DNA from: Palsa-189 sp963803735
GTDB lineage: Bacteria > Acidobacteriota > Terriglobia > Acidiferrales > UBA7541
NCBI GenBank assembly: GCA_963803735.1
Contig: CAWDNV010000011.1
Coordinates: 620,001-684,000, forward strand
Direction of reading: 5' to 3'
DNA: 64,000 nt
Position 1 is the first letter of the stretch; every line of letters begins with the position of its first letter. Positions 9,601 to 22,006 of this stretch are shown piece after piece. Below the pieces are notes generated by a model. It had not been told where the DNA came from. It saw only the letters and a list, made by a program, of their open reading frames with translations, and searched no databases. The position numbers and the translations under genes were made by a program.

Positions 9601-9786
9601 TTACCAACTCGCCTTGGTCACGCCGGGAACTTCGCCGCGCAACGCAAAACCGCGAAAACAGATGCGGCACATCTGGAATTTGCGGATGTAGCCGCGCGGC
9701 CGGCCGCAAACGCGGCAGCGGTTCCGTATACGGATCTTGAACTTCAGTTTCTTGCGGGTCTTCGCAAATTGCGAAATTCGCGCCAT
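9601..9786 (-). CDS. rpsN: 30S ribosomal protein S14, type Z
   Basis: Short zinc form of S14 (61 residues). The zinc ribbon CRVCGRPRGYIRKFQMCRIC has the CxxC-x12-CxxC spacing. It ends in the family motif GEVPGVTKASW. It lies between rplE and rpsH, its standard place. Confidence 0.97.
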   Translation of the reverse strand: MARISQFAKTRKKLKFKIRIRNRCRVCGRPRGYIRKFQMCRICFRGFALRGEVPGVTKASW

Positions 9787-9794
9787 AACTCTCC

Positions 9795-10334
9795 TTAGCC
9801 GCGCAGCGGCACTCCAATCATTTTTAGCAGCTCGCGGCCTTCTTCATCATTGCTCGCGGTGGTGGTTAAAGTGATATTCATGCCCTTGATCTTGTCCACG
9901 CGCGTGTAATCAATCTCCGGAAAAACCAGTTGGTCACGCAAACCGAGCGTGTAATTGCCGCGCCCATCGAAGGCGTTCGGGCTCAATCCTTTGAAGTCGC
10001 GCACACGCGGCAGCACCACATTGCAAAGCCGGTCCAGAAATTCGTACATGCGGTCGCCGCGCAGCGTCACGCAGCAACCGATGGGCATGCCCTTGCGGAT
10101 CTTGAAATTGGCGATCGATTTCTTGGCTCGCGTGATGACGGCGCGCTGGCCTGAGATCTGACCCAACTCCGCGGCGGCCACATCCAGCAACTTGACATTC
10201 TGGCTGGCCTCGCCCAAGCCGATATTGACTACCACCTTGGCTACCTTGGGCACGGCCATGGGGTTCTTAAATCCAAAGCGCTTCATCAGCGCCGGAACCA
10301 CTTCACTTCGATATCGATCGTGCAATCGGCTCAT
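9795..10334 (-). CDS. rplE: 50S ribosomal protein L5
   Basis: L5 (179 residues) binds 5S rRNA and the P-site tRNA. The blocks PKVAKVVVNIGLGEA, GQRAVITRAKKSIANFKIR and MPIGCCVTLRGDRMYEFLDRL are family signatures. The end, MNITLTTTASNDEEGRELLKMIGVPLRG, is complete. Seven bases separate it from rplX. Confidence 0.98.
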   Translation of the reverse strand: MSRLHDRYRSEVVPALMKRFGFKNPMAVPKVAKVVVNIGLGEASQNVKLLDVAAAELGQISGQRAVITRAKKSIANFKIRKGMPIGCCVTLRGDRMYEFLDRLCNVVLPRVRDFKGLSPNAFDGRGNYTLGLRDQLVFPEIDYTRVDKIKGMNITLTTTASNDEEGRELLKMIGVPLRG

Positions 10335-10341
10335 AGCAGTG

Positions 10342-10680
10342 CTATTTCTCCAATGTCGTGCCGCAGCGGCGACAAATACGCACCTTGGTGCCGTCGGGCA
10401 TCAGCTTATGGCCCACCCGCGCGTGCTTGTTGCAGGACGCGCACAACAACAGCACGTTCGAGATTTGAATCGGGCCTTCCTTCTCCACGATGCCGCCCTT
10501 CACGTTCTTGGAAGGATTGGCGCGTGTGTGCCGCTTGATGATAGCGGCGTGCTCGACTGTGACTGTGCGGCTCCGAGGGTTAACTCCCAGCACGCGGCCC
10601 GTCTTGCCCTTATCGCGCCCGCTCATCACGCGTACTTGATCGCCCTTACGAATGCTCGCATTTGTAACCGTGGTATCCAT
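10342..10680 (-). CDS. rplX: 50S ribosomal protein L24, with zinc-ribbon end
   Basis: L24 (112 residues), an assembly initiator at the exit tunnel. The KOW motif IRKGDQVRVMSGRDKGKTGRVLGV lies near the N-terminus. The C-terminal part has two CxxC pairs (LLCASC and RICRRC), a zinc-ribbon-like arrangement found in many but not all L24 proteins. Gene order rplN-rplX-rplE is standard. Confidence 0.97.
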   Translation of the reverse strand: MDTTVTNASIRKGDQVRVMSGRDKGKTGRVLGVNPRSRTVTVEHAAIIKRHTRANPSKNVKGGIVEKEGPIQISNVLLLCASCNKHARVGHKLMPDGTKVRICRRCGTTLEK

Positions 10681-10708
10681 GAATCGTTTTTATCCCTCTG
10701 CGCTGGCC

Positions 10709-11077
10709 TTACCAGACTTCTGGGGCCAGTGATACGATCTTGGCAAATTTCTTTTCCCGCAATTCGCGCGCTACAGGTCCGAACACGCGCGTGCCTACCG
10801 GCTCATTGGCATCGTTGATAAGCACGGCGGCGTTGTCGTCAAAACGGATATAACTGCCATCGCGACGCCGATGCTCCTTGCGCGTGCGTACCACTACAGC
10901 GCGCACAACCTTGCCCTTCTTGATGGGGCTTTCCGGGGTCGCTTCTTTCACCGAAGCGGTGATGATATCGCCCAGACCCGCCCGGCTGCCGATATCGCCG
11001 CCCACGGGCAGAATACACATCAACCGGCGCGCTCCCGAATTATCGGCCACGGTTAGCCAGCTTCGCATTTGAATCAT
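10709..11077 (-). CDS. rplN: 50S ribosomal protein L14
   Basis: L14 (122 residues), at the subunit interface. MIQMRSWLTVADNSGARRLMCI is the family start, and the block RRRDGSYIRFDDNAAVLIN followed by EPVGTRVFGPVARELRE is conserved. It starts 32 bases after the rpsQ stop. Confidence 0.98.
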   Translation of the reverse strand: MIQMRSWLTVADNSGARRLMCILPVGGDIGSRAGLGDIITASVKEATPESPIKKGKVVRAVVVRTRKEHRRRDGSYIRFDDNAAVLINDANEPVGTRVFGPVARELREKKFAKIVSLAPEVW

Positions 11078-11109
11078 TGCCGCGCTCTCCCCTTACCTTA
11101 ATCGAAAAC

Positions 11110-11403
11110 CTAATCGACGCTCGTGCGCCGGGATAGCACTTCCGCCAGCCGCCATCGCTTGAGTTTGGACATCGGGCGGGTCTCTACGATACGCACAACG
11201 TCGCCCGGGCGCGCCTCGCCTTGCTCGTCGTGAGCATAGAATTTTTTGACCACATGCACGTAGCGCTGGTAGAGCCGATGCTGAATCTGCCTGGTCACGC
11301 GCACTACGATCGTCTTCTGCATCTTGGAGCTGGCGACCACGCCAATCAGCTCGTGGCGCCGTCGGCGCTTTTCCGTGGCGGTATTTACGGCTGTTGCCAT
11401 CAA
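11110..11403 (-). CDS. rpsQ: 30S ribosomal protein S17
   Basis: S17 (97 residues), an OB-fold primary binder of 16S rRNA. The core reads LIGVVASSKMQKTIVVRVTRQIQH, followed by GDVVRIVETRPMSKLKRWRL. A short N-terminal extension (MMATAVNTATEKRRRRHE) precedes it. The start overlaps the rpmC stop (ATGA). Confidence 0.97.
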   Translation of the reverse strand: MMATAVNTATEKRRRRHELIGVVASSKMQKTIVVRVTRQIQHRLYQRYVHVVKKFYAHDEQGEARPGDVVRIVETRPMSKLKRWRLAEVLSRRTSVD

Positions 11404-11602
11404 CTTTTCCTCAATTCGTGCTCGCGCAAAAGTGTTTTGACGCGCGCTAAATCTTTCCTGGCCAACCGCAACCGGCCCACGGCTTCGGCCTGACCTGTGG
11501 TCAGCTGAAAACGGAGCCGGAAGACCTGCTCCGCAAGCTCGCGCTCGCGCGCCGCCAGCTCTGGCTGGCCCAAATCCCTCAATTTTTCGACTTTCCTGGC
11601 CA

Positions 11603-11603
<1 letters not shown>
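11400..11603 (-). CDS. rpmC: 50S ribosomal protein L29
   Basis: A 67-residue two-helix protein at the tunnel exit. I start it at the ATG at 11603 (MARKVEKLRDLGQPEL), the family start; the frame is open further upstream but overlaps rplP there. The family block EQVFRLRFQLTTGQ...ARKDLARVKTLLRE is present. It overlaps rplP by one base and rpsQ by four, so the three are translationally linked. Confidence 0.95.
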
Positions 11604-12019
<416 letters not shown>

Positions 12020-12031
12020 GGCGAATTCTCT

Positions 12032-12706
12032 CTAGTCGGCCGCAGCCGCAGACGCGGCCGGCACGCGGCGCTTGCTTCGTTCAGGGATGTTCTCACCCTG
12101 GTAGATCCAGCACTTCACGCCGATTACACCGTAAGTGGTATAGGCCTGCGCAAATCCAAAATCGATATCCGCGCGCAGCGTTTGCAGCGGCAACCGCCCC
12201 TGCAGGTACCATTCCTTGCGCGCAATTTCGGCTCCGTTCAGCCGGCCCGCCACGCGCACTTTGATTCCTTTGCAACCGAACCGCAGCGCCGAGTCCACGG
12301 CTTTACGCATGGCGCGCCGAAAAGCGACGCGCTTCTCGAGCTGCAAAGCGATCGATTCGGCCACCAGCTGTGCATCGAGTTCCGGCCGGTGGACTTCCTG
12401 AATATCGATATGCACTTCGCGCTTAGTTCGCTTTTGAACTTCGTTCTTCAGCTTGTCGATTTCCGAGCCTTTGCGGCCGATGATAATTCCCGGGCGCGCA
12501 GTGAACAGGCGGATGACCAGCTTATTGGCGGCGCGTTCGATATCGATAGCACTGATGCCGGCTGAGCGCAGCCGCTCTTTCAGCTGGCGCCGCAGCACCA
12601 CGTCTTCGTGCAGCAGGTCGGCATATTCCTTGGTGGCAAACCATCGCGACCGCCAGGGCTTGTTGTAGCCCAGCCGAAACCCATAAGGATGTGTCTTCTG
12701 TCCCAA
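12032..12706 (-). CDS. rpsC: 30S ribosomal protein S3
   Basis: S3 (224 residues), at the mRNA entry. It starts MGQKTHPYGFRLG; the KH domain GXXG element is in IIIGRKGSEIDKL. The C-terminal domain has VAGRLNGAEIARKEWY and DIDFGFAQAYTTYGVIGVKCWIY. A short Ala-rich tail ends it. It lies 20 bases after the rplV stop. Confidence 0.98.
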   Translation of the reverse strand: MGQKTHPYGFRLGYNKPWRSRWFATKEYADLLHEDVVLRRQLKERLRSAGISAIDIERAANKLVIRLFTARPGIIIGRKGSEIDKLKNEVQKRTKREVHIDIQEVHRPELDAQLVAESIALQLEKRVAFRRAMRKAVDSALRFGCKGIKVRVAGRLNGAEIARKEWYLQGRLPLQTLRADIDFGFAQAYTTYGVIGVKCWIYQGENIPERSKRRVPAASAAAAD

Positions 12707-12726
12707 AGCAACTCCTTCCGATCTCT

Positions 12727-13245
12727 TTATTCCTGCTTTTTCGGTTTGCGTGCAGGCTTCTGGCCGCCAAGCGCTTTGCGTGCCTTCTTCACCGCTCCAC
12801 GCACGCCTTTTTCGGAGGCTGCCGCTGCTTGCGCGGCGGCCGTGCGTTCCGCGGCTGCCCGATGATGCTCCTCAACTGCTACGACGATATGCGCCGTACG
12901 CCGCACGTAACGAAAAGCCCGGCCCATCGGGGCGGGGCGCAGCCGCTTCCAGCGTGATCCTTCGTTTACGAAGCAGCGCGACACGTACAATTCGTCCACG
13001 TCAAGCGAGGCGCCTGCGTCCTCGGCCTTGCGTTCCGCATTGGCGATGGCGCTGCGCAAGACTTTTTCGATATCGCGAGCCGCGCGCTTCTTCGTATAGC
13101 GCAGAATCTGCAGTGCATGTTCAGCGCGCTGGCCGCGAATCAGATCCACTACCAGACGAGCCTTCTGCGGGGACATGCGCACGTGCCTCGAGAGCGCTTG
13201 CGCCTCGATTGCTGGTGCTGCCGGAATTGTGACATTCGTAGCCAT
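12727..13245 (-). CDS. rplV: 50S ribosomal protein L22, with basic tail
   Basis: L22 lines the peptide exit tunnel. The core (residues about 15-120) contains RHVRMSPQKARLVVDLIRGQ, the tunnel loop region around ALQILRYTKKRAARDIEKVLRSA and the ending GRAFRYVRRTAHIVVAVEE. An Ala/Lys/Arg-rich extension of about 45 residues follows, giving 172 residues against about 110. It is 19 bases after rpsS. Confidence 0.97.
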   Translation of the reverse strand: MATNVTIPAAPAIEAQALSRHVRMSPQKARLVVDLIRGQRAEHALQILRYTKKRAARDIEKVLRSAIANAERKAEDAGASLDVDELYVSRCFVNEGSRWKRLRPAPMGRAFRYVRRTAHIVVAVEEHHRAAAERTAAAQAAAASEKGVRGAVKKARKALGGQKPARKPKKQE

Positions 13246-13264
13246 GTTCGTTTAGCCTTTGGGC

Positions 13265-13636
13265 TTAAGCCTTTGGAGCTGCCGGAGCGCCGCCTGCACC
13301 ACCCGCTGGTGACGGGGCCCCCGGTCCGCCCGGACCTCCGGGACCGCCTGCAACACCTGCAGCCCTTTCCAGTGCCGCTTTGACCGCGTGGCCTTTAAAA
13401 GTCCGCGTGGGCGCGAATTCGCCCAACTTGTGTCCGATCATCTGCTCCGTGATGTACACGGGAATAAACTTCTTGCCGTTATGCACGGCTATCGTGTGGC
13501 CGATCATCTCCGGCACAATGGTGGAGCGGCGCGACCACGTCTTCACGACTTTCTTCTCGTTCCGCGCGTTGAGCGCCTCTACGCTATTCCGCAAAGGCGA
13601 ATCCACGAACGGGCCTTTTTTCAGCGAACGACCCAT
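13265..13636 (-). CDS. rpsS: 30S ribosomal protein S19, with Gly/Pro/Ala tail
   Basis: S19 in the head of the 30S subunit. The core MGRSLKKGPFVDSPL...KTWSRRSTIVPEMIGHTIAVHNGKKFIPVYITE and the block HKLGEFAPTRTF are typical of about 92 residues. A low-complexity tail rich in Gly, Pro and Ala (about 30 residues) extends it to 123. Its distance from rplB upstream is unusually large because another gene lies between them. Confidence 0.97.
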   Translation of the reverse strand: MGRSLKKGPFVDSPLRNSVEALNARNEKKVVKTWSRRSTIVPEMIGHTIAVHNGKKFIPVYITEQMIGHKLGEFAPTRTFKGHAVKAALERAAGVAGGPGGPGGPGAPSPAGGAGGAPAAPKA

Positions 13637-13676
13637 TGAGTTCCTTCCCTAGCTATCTTGGCCGAGTAAAACTAGG

Positions 13677-13985
13677 CTACTCGTCCACGCGCCGCAGCTT
13701 GATCCACTGCGCGCGCCGCACTTTTCGAAAGCCCCGTACCGGCCCGGAAACCCGATGCGAATGCGGGCAGAATGGGCATACGAACCGCGTGCCCTGCTGG
13801 CTGGGCTGTTTTTCCACCAGCACCGCCCAACCCGACTTGCAAAACCGGTAAAGCACGGGCTCGAGCGGAACTGCATGCACCTTCGTTGTCGTCTTCCGTA
13901 CGGGCTTGGACACTCGCGACCGCACAGCTGATTTGCGTGCGCTCGAACCGCGCCGAGCCGCCGCAATGCTTCGCGTTGCTCTCAT
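13677..13985 (-). CDS. Small basic cysteine-containing protein of unknown function inside the S10 operon
   Basis: I do not recognise this 102-residue protein. In most bacteria rplB is followed directly by rpsS; here about 450 bases separate them and hold this gene. The start ATG at 13985 has a strong ribosome-binding site (GGAGAGG, six bases upstream). The first 45 residues are very rich in Arg, Ser and Ala. Then come YRFCKSGWAVLVEKQ and FVCPFCPHSHRVSG, three cysteines and two histidines that could form a small zinc site, and a basic end (RGFRKVRRAQWIKLRRVDE). Composition suggests an RNA-binding or ribosome-associated protein, but that is inference. A start 12 codons upstream (14021) is possible but lacks the good binding site. 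Confidence 0.6.
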   Translation of the reverse strand: MRATRSIAAARRGSSARKSAVRSRVSKPVRKTTTKVHAVPLEPVLYRFCKSGWAVLVEKQPSQQGTRFVCPFCPHSHRVSGPVRGFRKVRRAQWIKLRRVDE

Positions 13986-14082
13986 GGTCGTCCTCTCCAT
14001 CACCCGCCGCGCCGGGATCATCTTTCGCTACATCCTTAATTTTACTATCTCGTACTGATTACCGCCAAAATCAAGACCGAGA

Positions 14083-14901
14083 TTACTTCCGCCGCTGGGC
14101 GATGTTCCTGTCCGTGCGGCGATTGTGCCGCGTCTTCGCGCCCAACGTTGGAAAACCCCACGGTGTCTGGGGATGATTGCCCTTGACGCGGCCTTCACCA
14201 CCGCCATGCGGGTGGTCCACAGGATTCATGGCTACGCCGCGAACCGTCGGCTTCTTGCCATGCCAACGGGTTCGGCCCGCCTTGCCATAGGTAACGTTCT
14301 CATGGTCCAGATTGCCAATCTGACCGATGGTTGCCATGCAGTCGATCACGAAGCGCCGCACCTCGCCCGAAGGCAGCTTCACCAGTGCAAGATCCCCTTC
14401 CTTGCTAAGCAGTTGAGCCGATCCGCCCGCAGCGCGTACCACCTGAGCGCCTTTGCCGGGAGAAAGCTCCAGGTTATGCACCTGCGTTCCGGGAGGAATG
14501 AACCGCAACGGCATGGCATTTCCAGGCAGAATGTCCGCGCCTTCGCCCGTCTGCACCGTCATCCCTACCTCAAGCCCTACCGGATGCAGGATGTACCGCT
14601 TTTCGCCATCGACGTAATGCAGCAGCGCCAGGCGCGCGGAGCGATTGGGATCGTATTCGATTGCCGCCACTCGCGCGGGAATGCCTTTTTTCTCGCGCCG
14701 GAAATCCACGATGCGATATTGCTTTTTGTGCCCCCCGCCGCGATGCCAGATGGTCAGTTCGCCTTGCGAATTCCGTCCGCCGGTGCGCTTCTTAGGTTCG
14801 AGCAGCGCCTTTTCCGGCGTCTGTTTAGTGATATCGCTTTTGTCCAGCATCGTGATAAAGCGTCTGGACGCGGTATAGGGATTAAAGCTTTTTAGTGCCA
14901 T
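14083..14901 (-). CDS. rplB: 50S ribosomal protein L2
   Basis: L2 (272 residues), required for peptidyl-transferase activity and subunit joining. The N-terminal part has FNPYTASRRFITMLDKSDI and RTGGRNSQGELTIWHRGGGHK. The C-terminal part has RWHGKKPTVRGVAMNPVDHPHGGGEG, which includes the functionally important histidine of HPHGG. Length is normal. Upstream is rplW. Confidence 0.98.
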   Translation of the reverse strand: MALKSFNPYTASRRFITMLDKSDITKQTPEKALLEPKKRTGGRNSQGELTIWHRGGGHKKQYRIVDFRREKKGIPARVAAIEYDPNRSARLALLHYVDGEKRYILHPVGLEVGMTVQTGEGADILPGNAMPLRFIPPGTQVHNLELSPGKGAQVVRAAGGSAQLLSKEGDLALVKLPSGEVRRFVIDCMATIGQIGNLDHENVTYGKAGRTRWHGKKPTVRGVAMNPVDHPHGGGEGRVKGNHPQTPWGFPTLGAKTRHNRRTDRNIAQRRK

Positions 14902-14969
14902 TGCCTATTACCTTCCTGCAGCGCCCGAAACTTCGCGGCGCTTTGCACCCTGATATCGAAAAGAACCGA

Positions 14970-15266
14970 TCACAGATTCTCCGCGTATTCGATCATCTTT
15001 TCGTCTTTGCCAAGCCGGACGTAAGCTTTCTTCCAATCCCGCCGATGCCCTTCCGAACGCCCGCGCCGCCGGAACTTGCCATGAAAAATCGCTGTGCGCA
15101 CGGCGTCGACCTTTACCTTGAAAATCTGCTGTACCGCCTCTTTGATCTGAGTCTTCGTAGCATCCGCGGCCACTTCAAAGACGACGGTGTGCTGCGTCTC
15201 TTTTACTCCCAAGCCCTTTTCGGTGATGATGGGCCGGCGAATCACTTTGTAAACGTTGACGTCCAT
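14970..15266 (-). CDS. rplW: 50S ribosomal protein L23
   Basis: L23 (98 residues) at the tunnel exit, docking site for trigger factor and signal recognition particle. The blocks VIRRPIITEKGLG, HTVVFEVAADATKTQIKEAVQ and VKVDAVRTAIFHGKFRRRGR match the family. It lies 18 bases after rplD. Confidence 0.97.
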   Translation of the reverse strand: MDVNVYKVIRRPIITEKGLGVKETQHTVVFEVAADATKTQIKEAVQQIFKVKVDAVRTAIFHGKFRRRGRSEGHRRDWKKAYVRLGKDEKMIEYAENL

Positions 15267-15284
15267 ATTTTTGCCCTGCCCGCC

Positions 15285-16124
15285 TTATTCCTTTTCCTTG
15301 CCTTTGCCTTTCGGCTTGGCTTTCGGCTTCGATTTCGCACGGGCCGGTGACTTGGCCTTGCTCGAAGACTTCGACTTTGTCCGCACCGCCGCCTTGCTCT
15401 GCCGAGTCTTGGTGGATGGCACGGCCGCGCGCGTAGACACCGCATGCTCCGCGCCGCCATTTTCACTCGACGAAGCTTCTACGGGTTGCGCTCCTTCCGG
15501 CCCCAAAGACCGGCCCAGATGCAACGCCGTATCTTGCGATAGCAGAACGCGGCCGTGCCGCAAGACGTCATAGGCCTGCAGCGCAGCGGGAGCGACCACT
15601 TTCACTCCCTCAAGATTGCGGCTGGCCAGCTCGAGATTGCGGTTGCCCGGCCCTTCGACCACGAGCACGGTGCGCGTCTCTCCATCGAGCTTGGTTAATG
15701 CCGCCCGGAACTCCTTGGTCTTGTGCGAATCCAATTTCCAGCCATCGACCACCGTAAGTTTCTCGTCCGATAGCTTTGCCGAAAGCGCCGAACGCAAAGC
15801 GCCGAGCACCATCTTCTTCGGAAGCCGATATTCGTAACTCCGCGGCTGAGGCCCGTGCACGGTGCCGCCTTTGCGCCAGATCGAAGAGCGAATCGACCCC
15901 ACCCGCGCGCGTCCGGTGCCCTTCTGCCGCCATAGTTTGCGGCCGGACCCGGACACTTCGCCGCGCCCCTTGGTCTTGTGCGTGCCCGCGCGCTCGCCCG
16001 CCAGATACCAGCGTACTGCCTCGTGCAGCAGATGCGGATTCACCTGCGCCGCGAACACCGCATCGGCCAGTTCCACTTGGCCCACGGTCTTACCTTGCAA
16101 ATTGATTACGTCGACGACGGCCAT
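15285..16124 (-). CDS. rplD: 50S ribosomal protein L4, with long Lys/Ser/Ala tail
   Basis: L4 lines the exit tunnel. The tunnel loop region GTHKTKGRGEVSGSGRKLWRQKGTGRARVGS and the core up to about residue 210 are normal. The last 65-70 residues are low complexity, first Ser/Ala/Glu then Lys/Ser/Ala/Pro (SKAKSPARAKSKPKAKPKGK), giving 279 residues against 200-210. The gene follows rplC by 22 bases. Confidence 0.97.
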   Translation of the reverse strand: MAVVDVINLQGKTVGQVELADAVFAAQVNPHLLHEAVRWYLAGERAGTHKTKGRGEVSGSGRKLWRQKGTGRARVGSIRSSIWRKGGTVHGPQPRSYEYRLPKKMVLGALRSALSAKLSDEKLTVVDGWKLDSHKTKEFRAALTKLDGETRTVLVVEGPGNRNLELASRNLEGVKVVAPAALQAYDVLRHGRVLLSQDTALHLGRSLGPEGAQPVEASSSENGGAEHAVSTRAAVPSTKTRQSKAAVRTKSKSSSKAKSPARAKSKPKAKPKGKGKEKE

Positions 16125-16146
16125 GAAATGCCTAAGCTCCTTGTCT

Positions 16147-16788
16147 CTACTTCGCGCGCTTGGACTTGCGGATCAAGAGATAGCAGCCGGTTGGCCCGGG
16201 AACGGCTCCGCGCACCAGCAAAAGATTCTCTTCGGCATCGATCTTCACCACGCGCAAATTCTTAACGGTTTTGCGTTCATGCCCCATGTGTCCGGGAAAA
16301 TGCTGACCCGGCCATACTCGCGACGGGAAGGAGCTGGCGCCAATGCCGCCCGGCGCGCGATGGAACATGGAACCGTGCGTGGCGTCGCCGCCGCGGTAGT
16401 GCCAGCGCTTGACGCCGCCTTGAAAGCCCTTGCCCTTGCTCACGCCGGTCACGTCCACCAGTTCGCCCGGTGCAAAGCGGTCCACCAGAACGCGATCGCC
16501 AACTTTCGTTTCGTCGTTCGATTCTTCCAGGCGAACCTCGCGCAGCATGCGCATGGGCGCCACGTTGGCCTTCTTGAAATGGCCGGTCATGGGCTTCGAG
16601 ATGCGCTGGGGCTTCACGAATTCGACTAGGCCCAATTGCACGGCATCGTAGCCGTCGGTCTGTTTGCCGCGGCGTTGAACGACGACGCAAGGCCCAGCCT
16701 GCAGCACTGTGCAAGGCACCGCGGCGCCATCGTCCGCAAATACGCGGGTCATGCCCAGCTTGATTCCGATAATTCCATTCACGGCCAT
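16147..16788 (-). CDS. rplC: 50S ribosomal protein L3
   Basis: L3 (213 residues), which reaches the peptidyl-transferase centre. I start it at the ATG at 16788: it gives the family N-terminus MAVNGIIGIKLGMTRVF and has AAAGGAC-like Shine-Dalgarno spacing eight bases upstream; an in-frame start at 16836 would overlap rpsJ. The central block VSKGKGFQGGVKRW and the segment GSMFHRAPGGIGASSFPSRVWPGQHFPGHMG with the conserved glutamine are clear. Confidence 0.97.
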   Translation of the reverse strand: MAVNGIIGIKLGMTRVFADDGAAVPCTVLQAGPCVVVQRRGKQTDGYDAVQLGLVEFVKPQRISKPMTGHFKKANVAPMRMLREVRLEESNDETKVGDRVLVDRFAPGELVDVTGVSKGKGFQGGVKRWHYRGGDATHGSMFHRAPGGIGASSFPSRVWPGQHFPGHMGHERKTVKNLRVVKIDAEENLLLVRGAVPGPTGCYLLIRKSKRAK

Positions 16789-16810
16789 TCGAATCGTCCT
16801 TTGGAACTGC

Positions 16811-17146
16811 TCATTTCGCCGCGTGCTCGCGGCCAAACGCCTTGATCTCCACGTCCACGCCCGGCGGCAAATCCAGTTTCATCAGCGCATCCACCGTGTC
16901 GGGCGTCGGCTCGAGAATGTCGATCAGCCGCTTGTGCGTGCGCATCTCAAATTGCTCGCGCGATTTTTTATCCACGTGCGGCGAACGCAAAACCGTCCAG
17001 CGGTTGATCGTGGTGGGCAACGGAATCGGCCCGGCCACGTCCGCGCCGGTGCGCTTGGCTGTGTCCACAATTTCCCGCGTGGACTGGTCCAGGATGCGGT
17101 GGTCGTACGCTTTCAAGCGAATGCGAATTCGTTCTCCGGCTGGCAT
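16811..17146 (-). CDS. rpsJ: 30S ribosomal protein S10
   Basis: S10 (111 residues), also the transcription elongation factor NusE. The blocks RIRLKAYDHRILDQSTREIVDTAKRTGA, GPIPLPTTINRWTVLRSPHVDKKSREQFE and RTHKRLIDILEPT are complete. A few extra residues (GREHAAK) end it. It lies three bases after tuf, so the S10 operon here is a continuation of the str operon. Confidence 0.98.
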   Translation of the reverse strand: MPAGERIRIRLKAYDHRILDQSTREIVDTAKRTGADVAGPIPLPTTINRWTVLRSPHVDKKSREQFEMRTHKRLIDILEPTPDTVDALMKLDLPPGVDVEIKAFGREHAAK

Positions 17147-17149
17147 AGG

Positions 17150-18337
<1,188 letters not shown>

Positions 18338-18383
18338 GCTTGTCCTATTCCTCCGCTGCTGCGGTAAAAACCCTAAACTGAAA

Positions 18384-20645
<2,262 letters not shown>

Positions 20646-20675
20646 AATTCTGCCAAATTCTTCCGTTTTTTTGTT

Positions 20676-21146
20676 TTACCAGCGGTAGTGGGCGAAGGCC
20701 TTGTTCGCCTCGGCCATGCGGTGAACGTCTTCTTTGCGCTTGATCGCGCCGCCACGTCCGTTGGCCGCGTCCAAAAGCTCGTCGGCCAACTTATCCATCA
20801 TGCGCTTGCCAGGGCGGGTGCGTGCGTGGAGCAATAACCAACGAATCGCCAAAGACTGCCTGCGGAACTGGCTCACCTCAACCGGAACCTGATAGTTCGC
20901 GCCGCCAACCCGGCGAGACTTCACCTCGAGCACCGGCTTGACGTTTTCCACCGCTTTCTTGAAAACCTTGAGCGGCTCATCGTTCGCTTTCTGTCCCACC
21001 TGCTCCATGGCGCCATAAAAGATGCTCTGCGCCGTGGACCGCTTTCCATCCCACATCATCGAGTTAATGAATTTCTGCACCAGATCGCTGGCGTAAACCG
21101 AATCCGCCAGAACCGTGCGGCGCGATACAAATCCTTTGCGTGGCAT
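20676..21146 (-). CDS. rpsG: 30S ribosomal protein S7
   Basis: S7 (156 residues), a primary binder in the 3' major domain of 16S rRNA. MPRKGFVSRRTVLADSVYASDLVQKFINSMMWDGKRSTAQSIFYGAM and the block VKSRRVGGANYQVPVEV are diagnostic, and the C-terminal arm NKAFAHYRW is complete. It is 18 bases after rpsL. Confidence 0.98.
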   Translation of the reverse strand: MPRKGFVSRRTVLADSVYASDLVQKFINSMMWDGKRSTAQSIFYGAMEQVGQKANDEPLKVFKKAVENVKPVLEVKSRRVGGANYQVPVEVSQFRRQSLAIRWLLLHARTRPGKRMMDKLADELLDAANGRGGAIKRKEDVHRMAEANKAFAHYRW

Positions 21147-21164
21147 GATGCTTCTCCGTCTTTC

Positions 21165-21548
<384 letters not shown>

Positions 21549-21836
21549 GGCTCTCCCTCACTTGAGCAAAAAACGATTCCATTCCGGGCCAGCTTTCGCT
21601 GACACTCGGAGTTTGCGGGTTGATCAACAGAAAGGGTCAGTAGCGACCCCGGACCGAAAATTCTCCACGCACAGAATCCACTGCGGCTTGCAAAAGCAGC
21701 GGGTCACAAGCGGAGAGGCTACTCGGCTTTGCGGGGCTGGCGCCCCATTCCGGCCGCCCTCCCGCCCCAATTCCCTCGTTCTGCCGGGGCAGGAGACCTT
21801 CCCCTTCTACCACAGGGCAAAAATTCCCCTGACAAA
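21549..21836 (-). promoter_or_regulatory. Long 5' leader of the ribosomal superoperon
   Basis: About 290 untranslated bases lie between the predicted start point (near 21836) and the rpsL GTG. The leader is G-rich on the RNA strand. I see no open reading frame with a ribosome-binding site and no single strong hairpin with a T-run, so nothing marks it as an attenuator. A leader of this length often carries control elements, but none is proven here. Confidence 0.5.
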
Positions 21837-21842
21837 ACGCTG

Positions 21843-21871
21843 AGTATAGGCAATAAATGACAATGTGTCAA
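21843..21871 (-). promoter_or_regulatory. Near-consensus sigma-70 promoter of the ribosomal superoperon
   Basis: On the minus strand: TTGACA (21871-21866), a 17-base spacer, then TATACT (21848-21843). This is a perfect -35 and a five-of-six -10 at ideal spacing. An A/T-rich stretch lies just upstream of the -35. It points at rpsL and is the only strong promoter seen for the 21-kb same-strand block. Confidence 0.85.
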
Positions 21872-22006
21872 AATAAAAAACACATTTCTCGGGGCTAAAG
21901 CGGACTTGGCGATGCACGTGCTCCCGTGCCCTCAGGCCACCTGAGGAGCCCTCACAGAACCCCGCGCCCATCTTAAGCCCTATAGCATCAGCAGGTTGCG
22001 AAAAGT

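Noticed and set aside
9599..9817. N-terminal extension of S8 by 73 codons
   Set aside because: It would overlap rpsN completely; the S8 family N-terminus starts at 9598.
21930..21946. Hairpin between frr and the str promoter (CCTCAGG-CCA-CCTGAGG)
   Set aside because: No T-run on either strand, so I did not call it a terminator.
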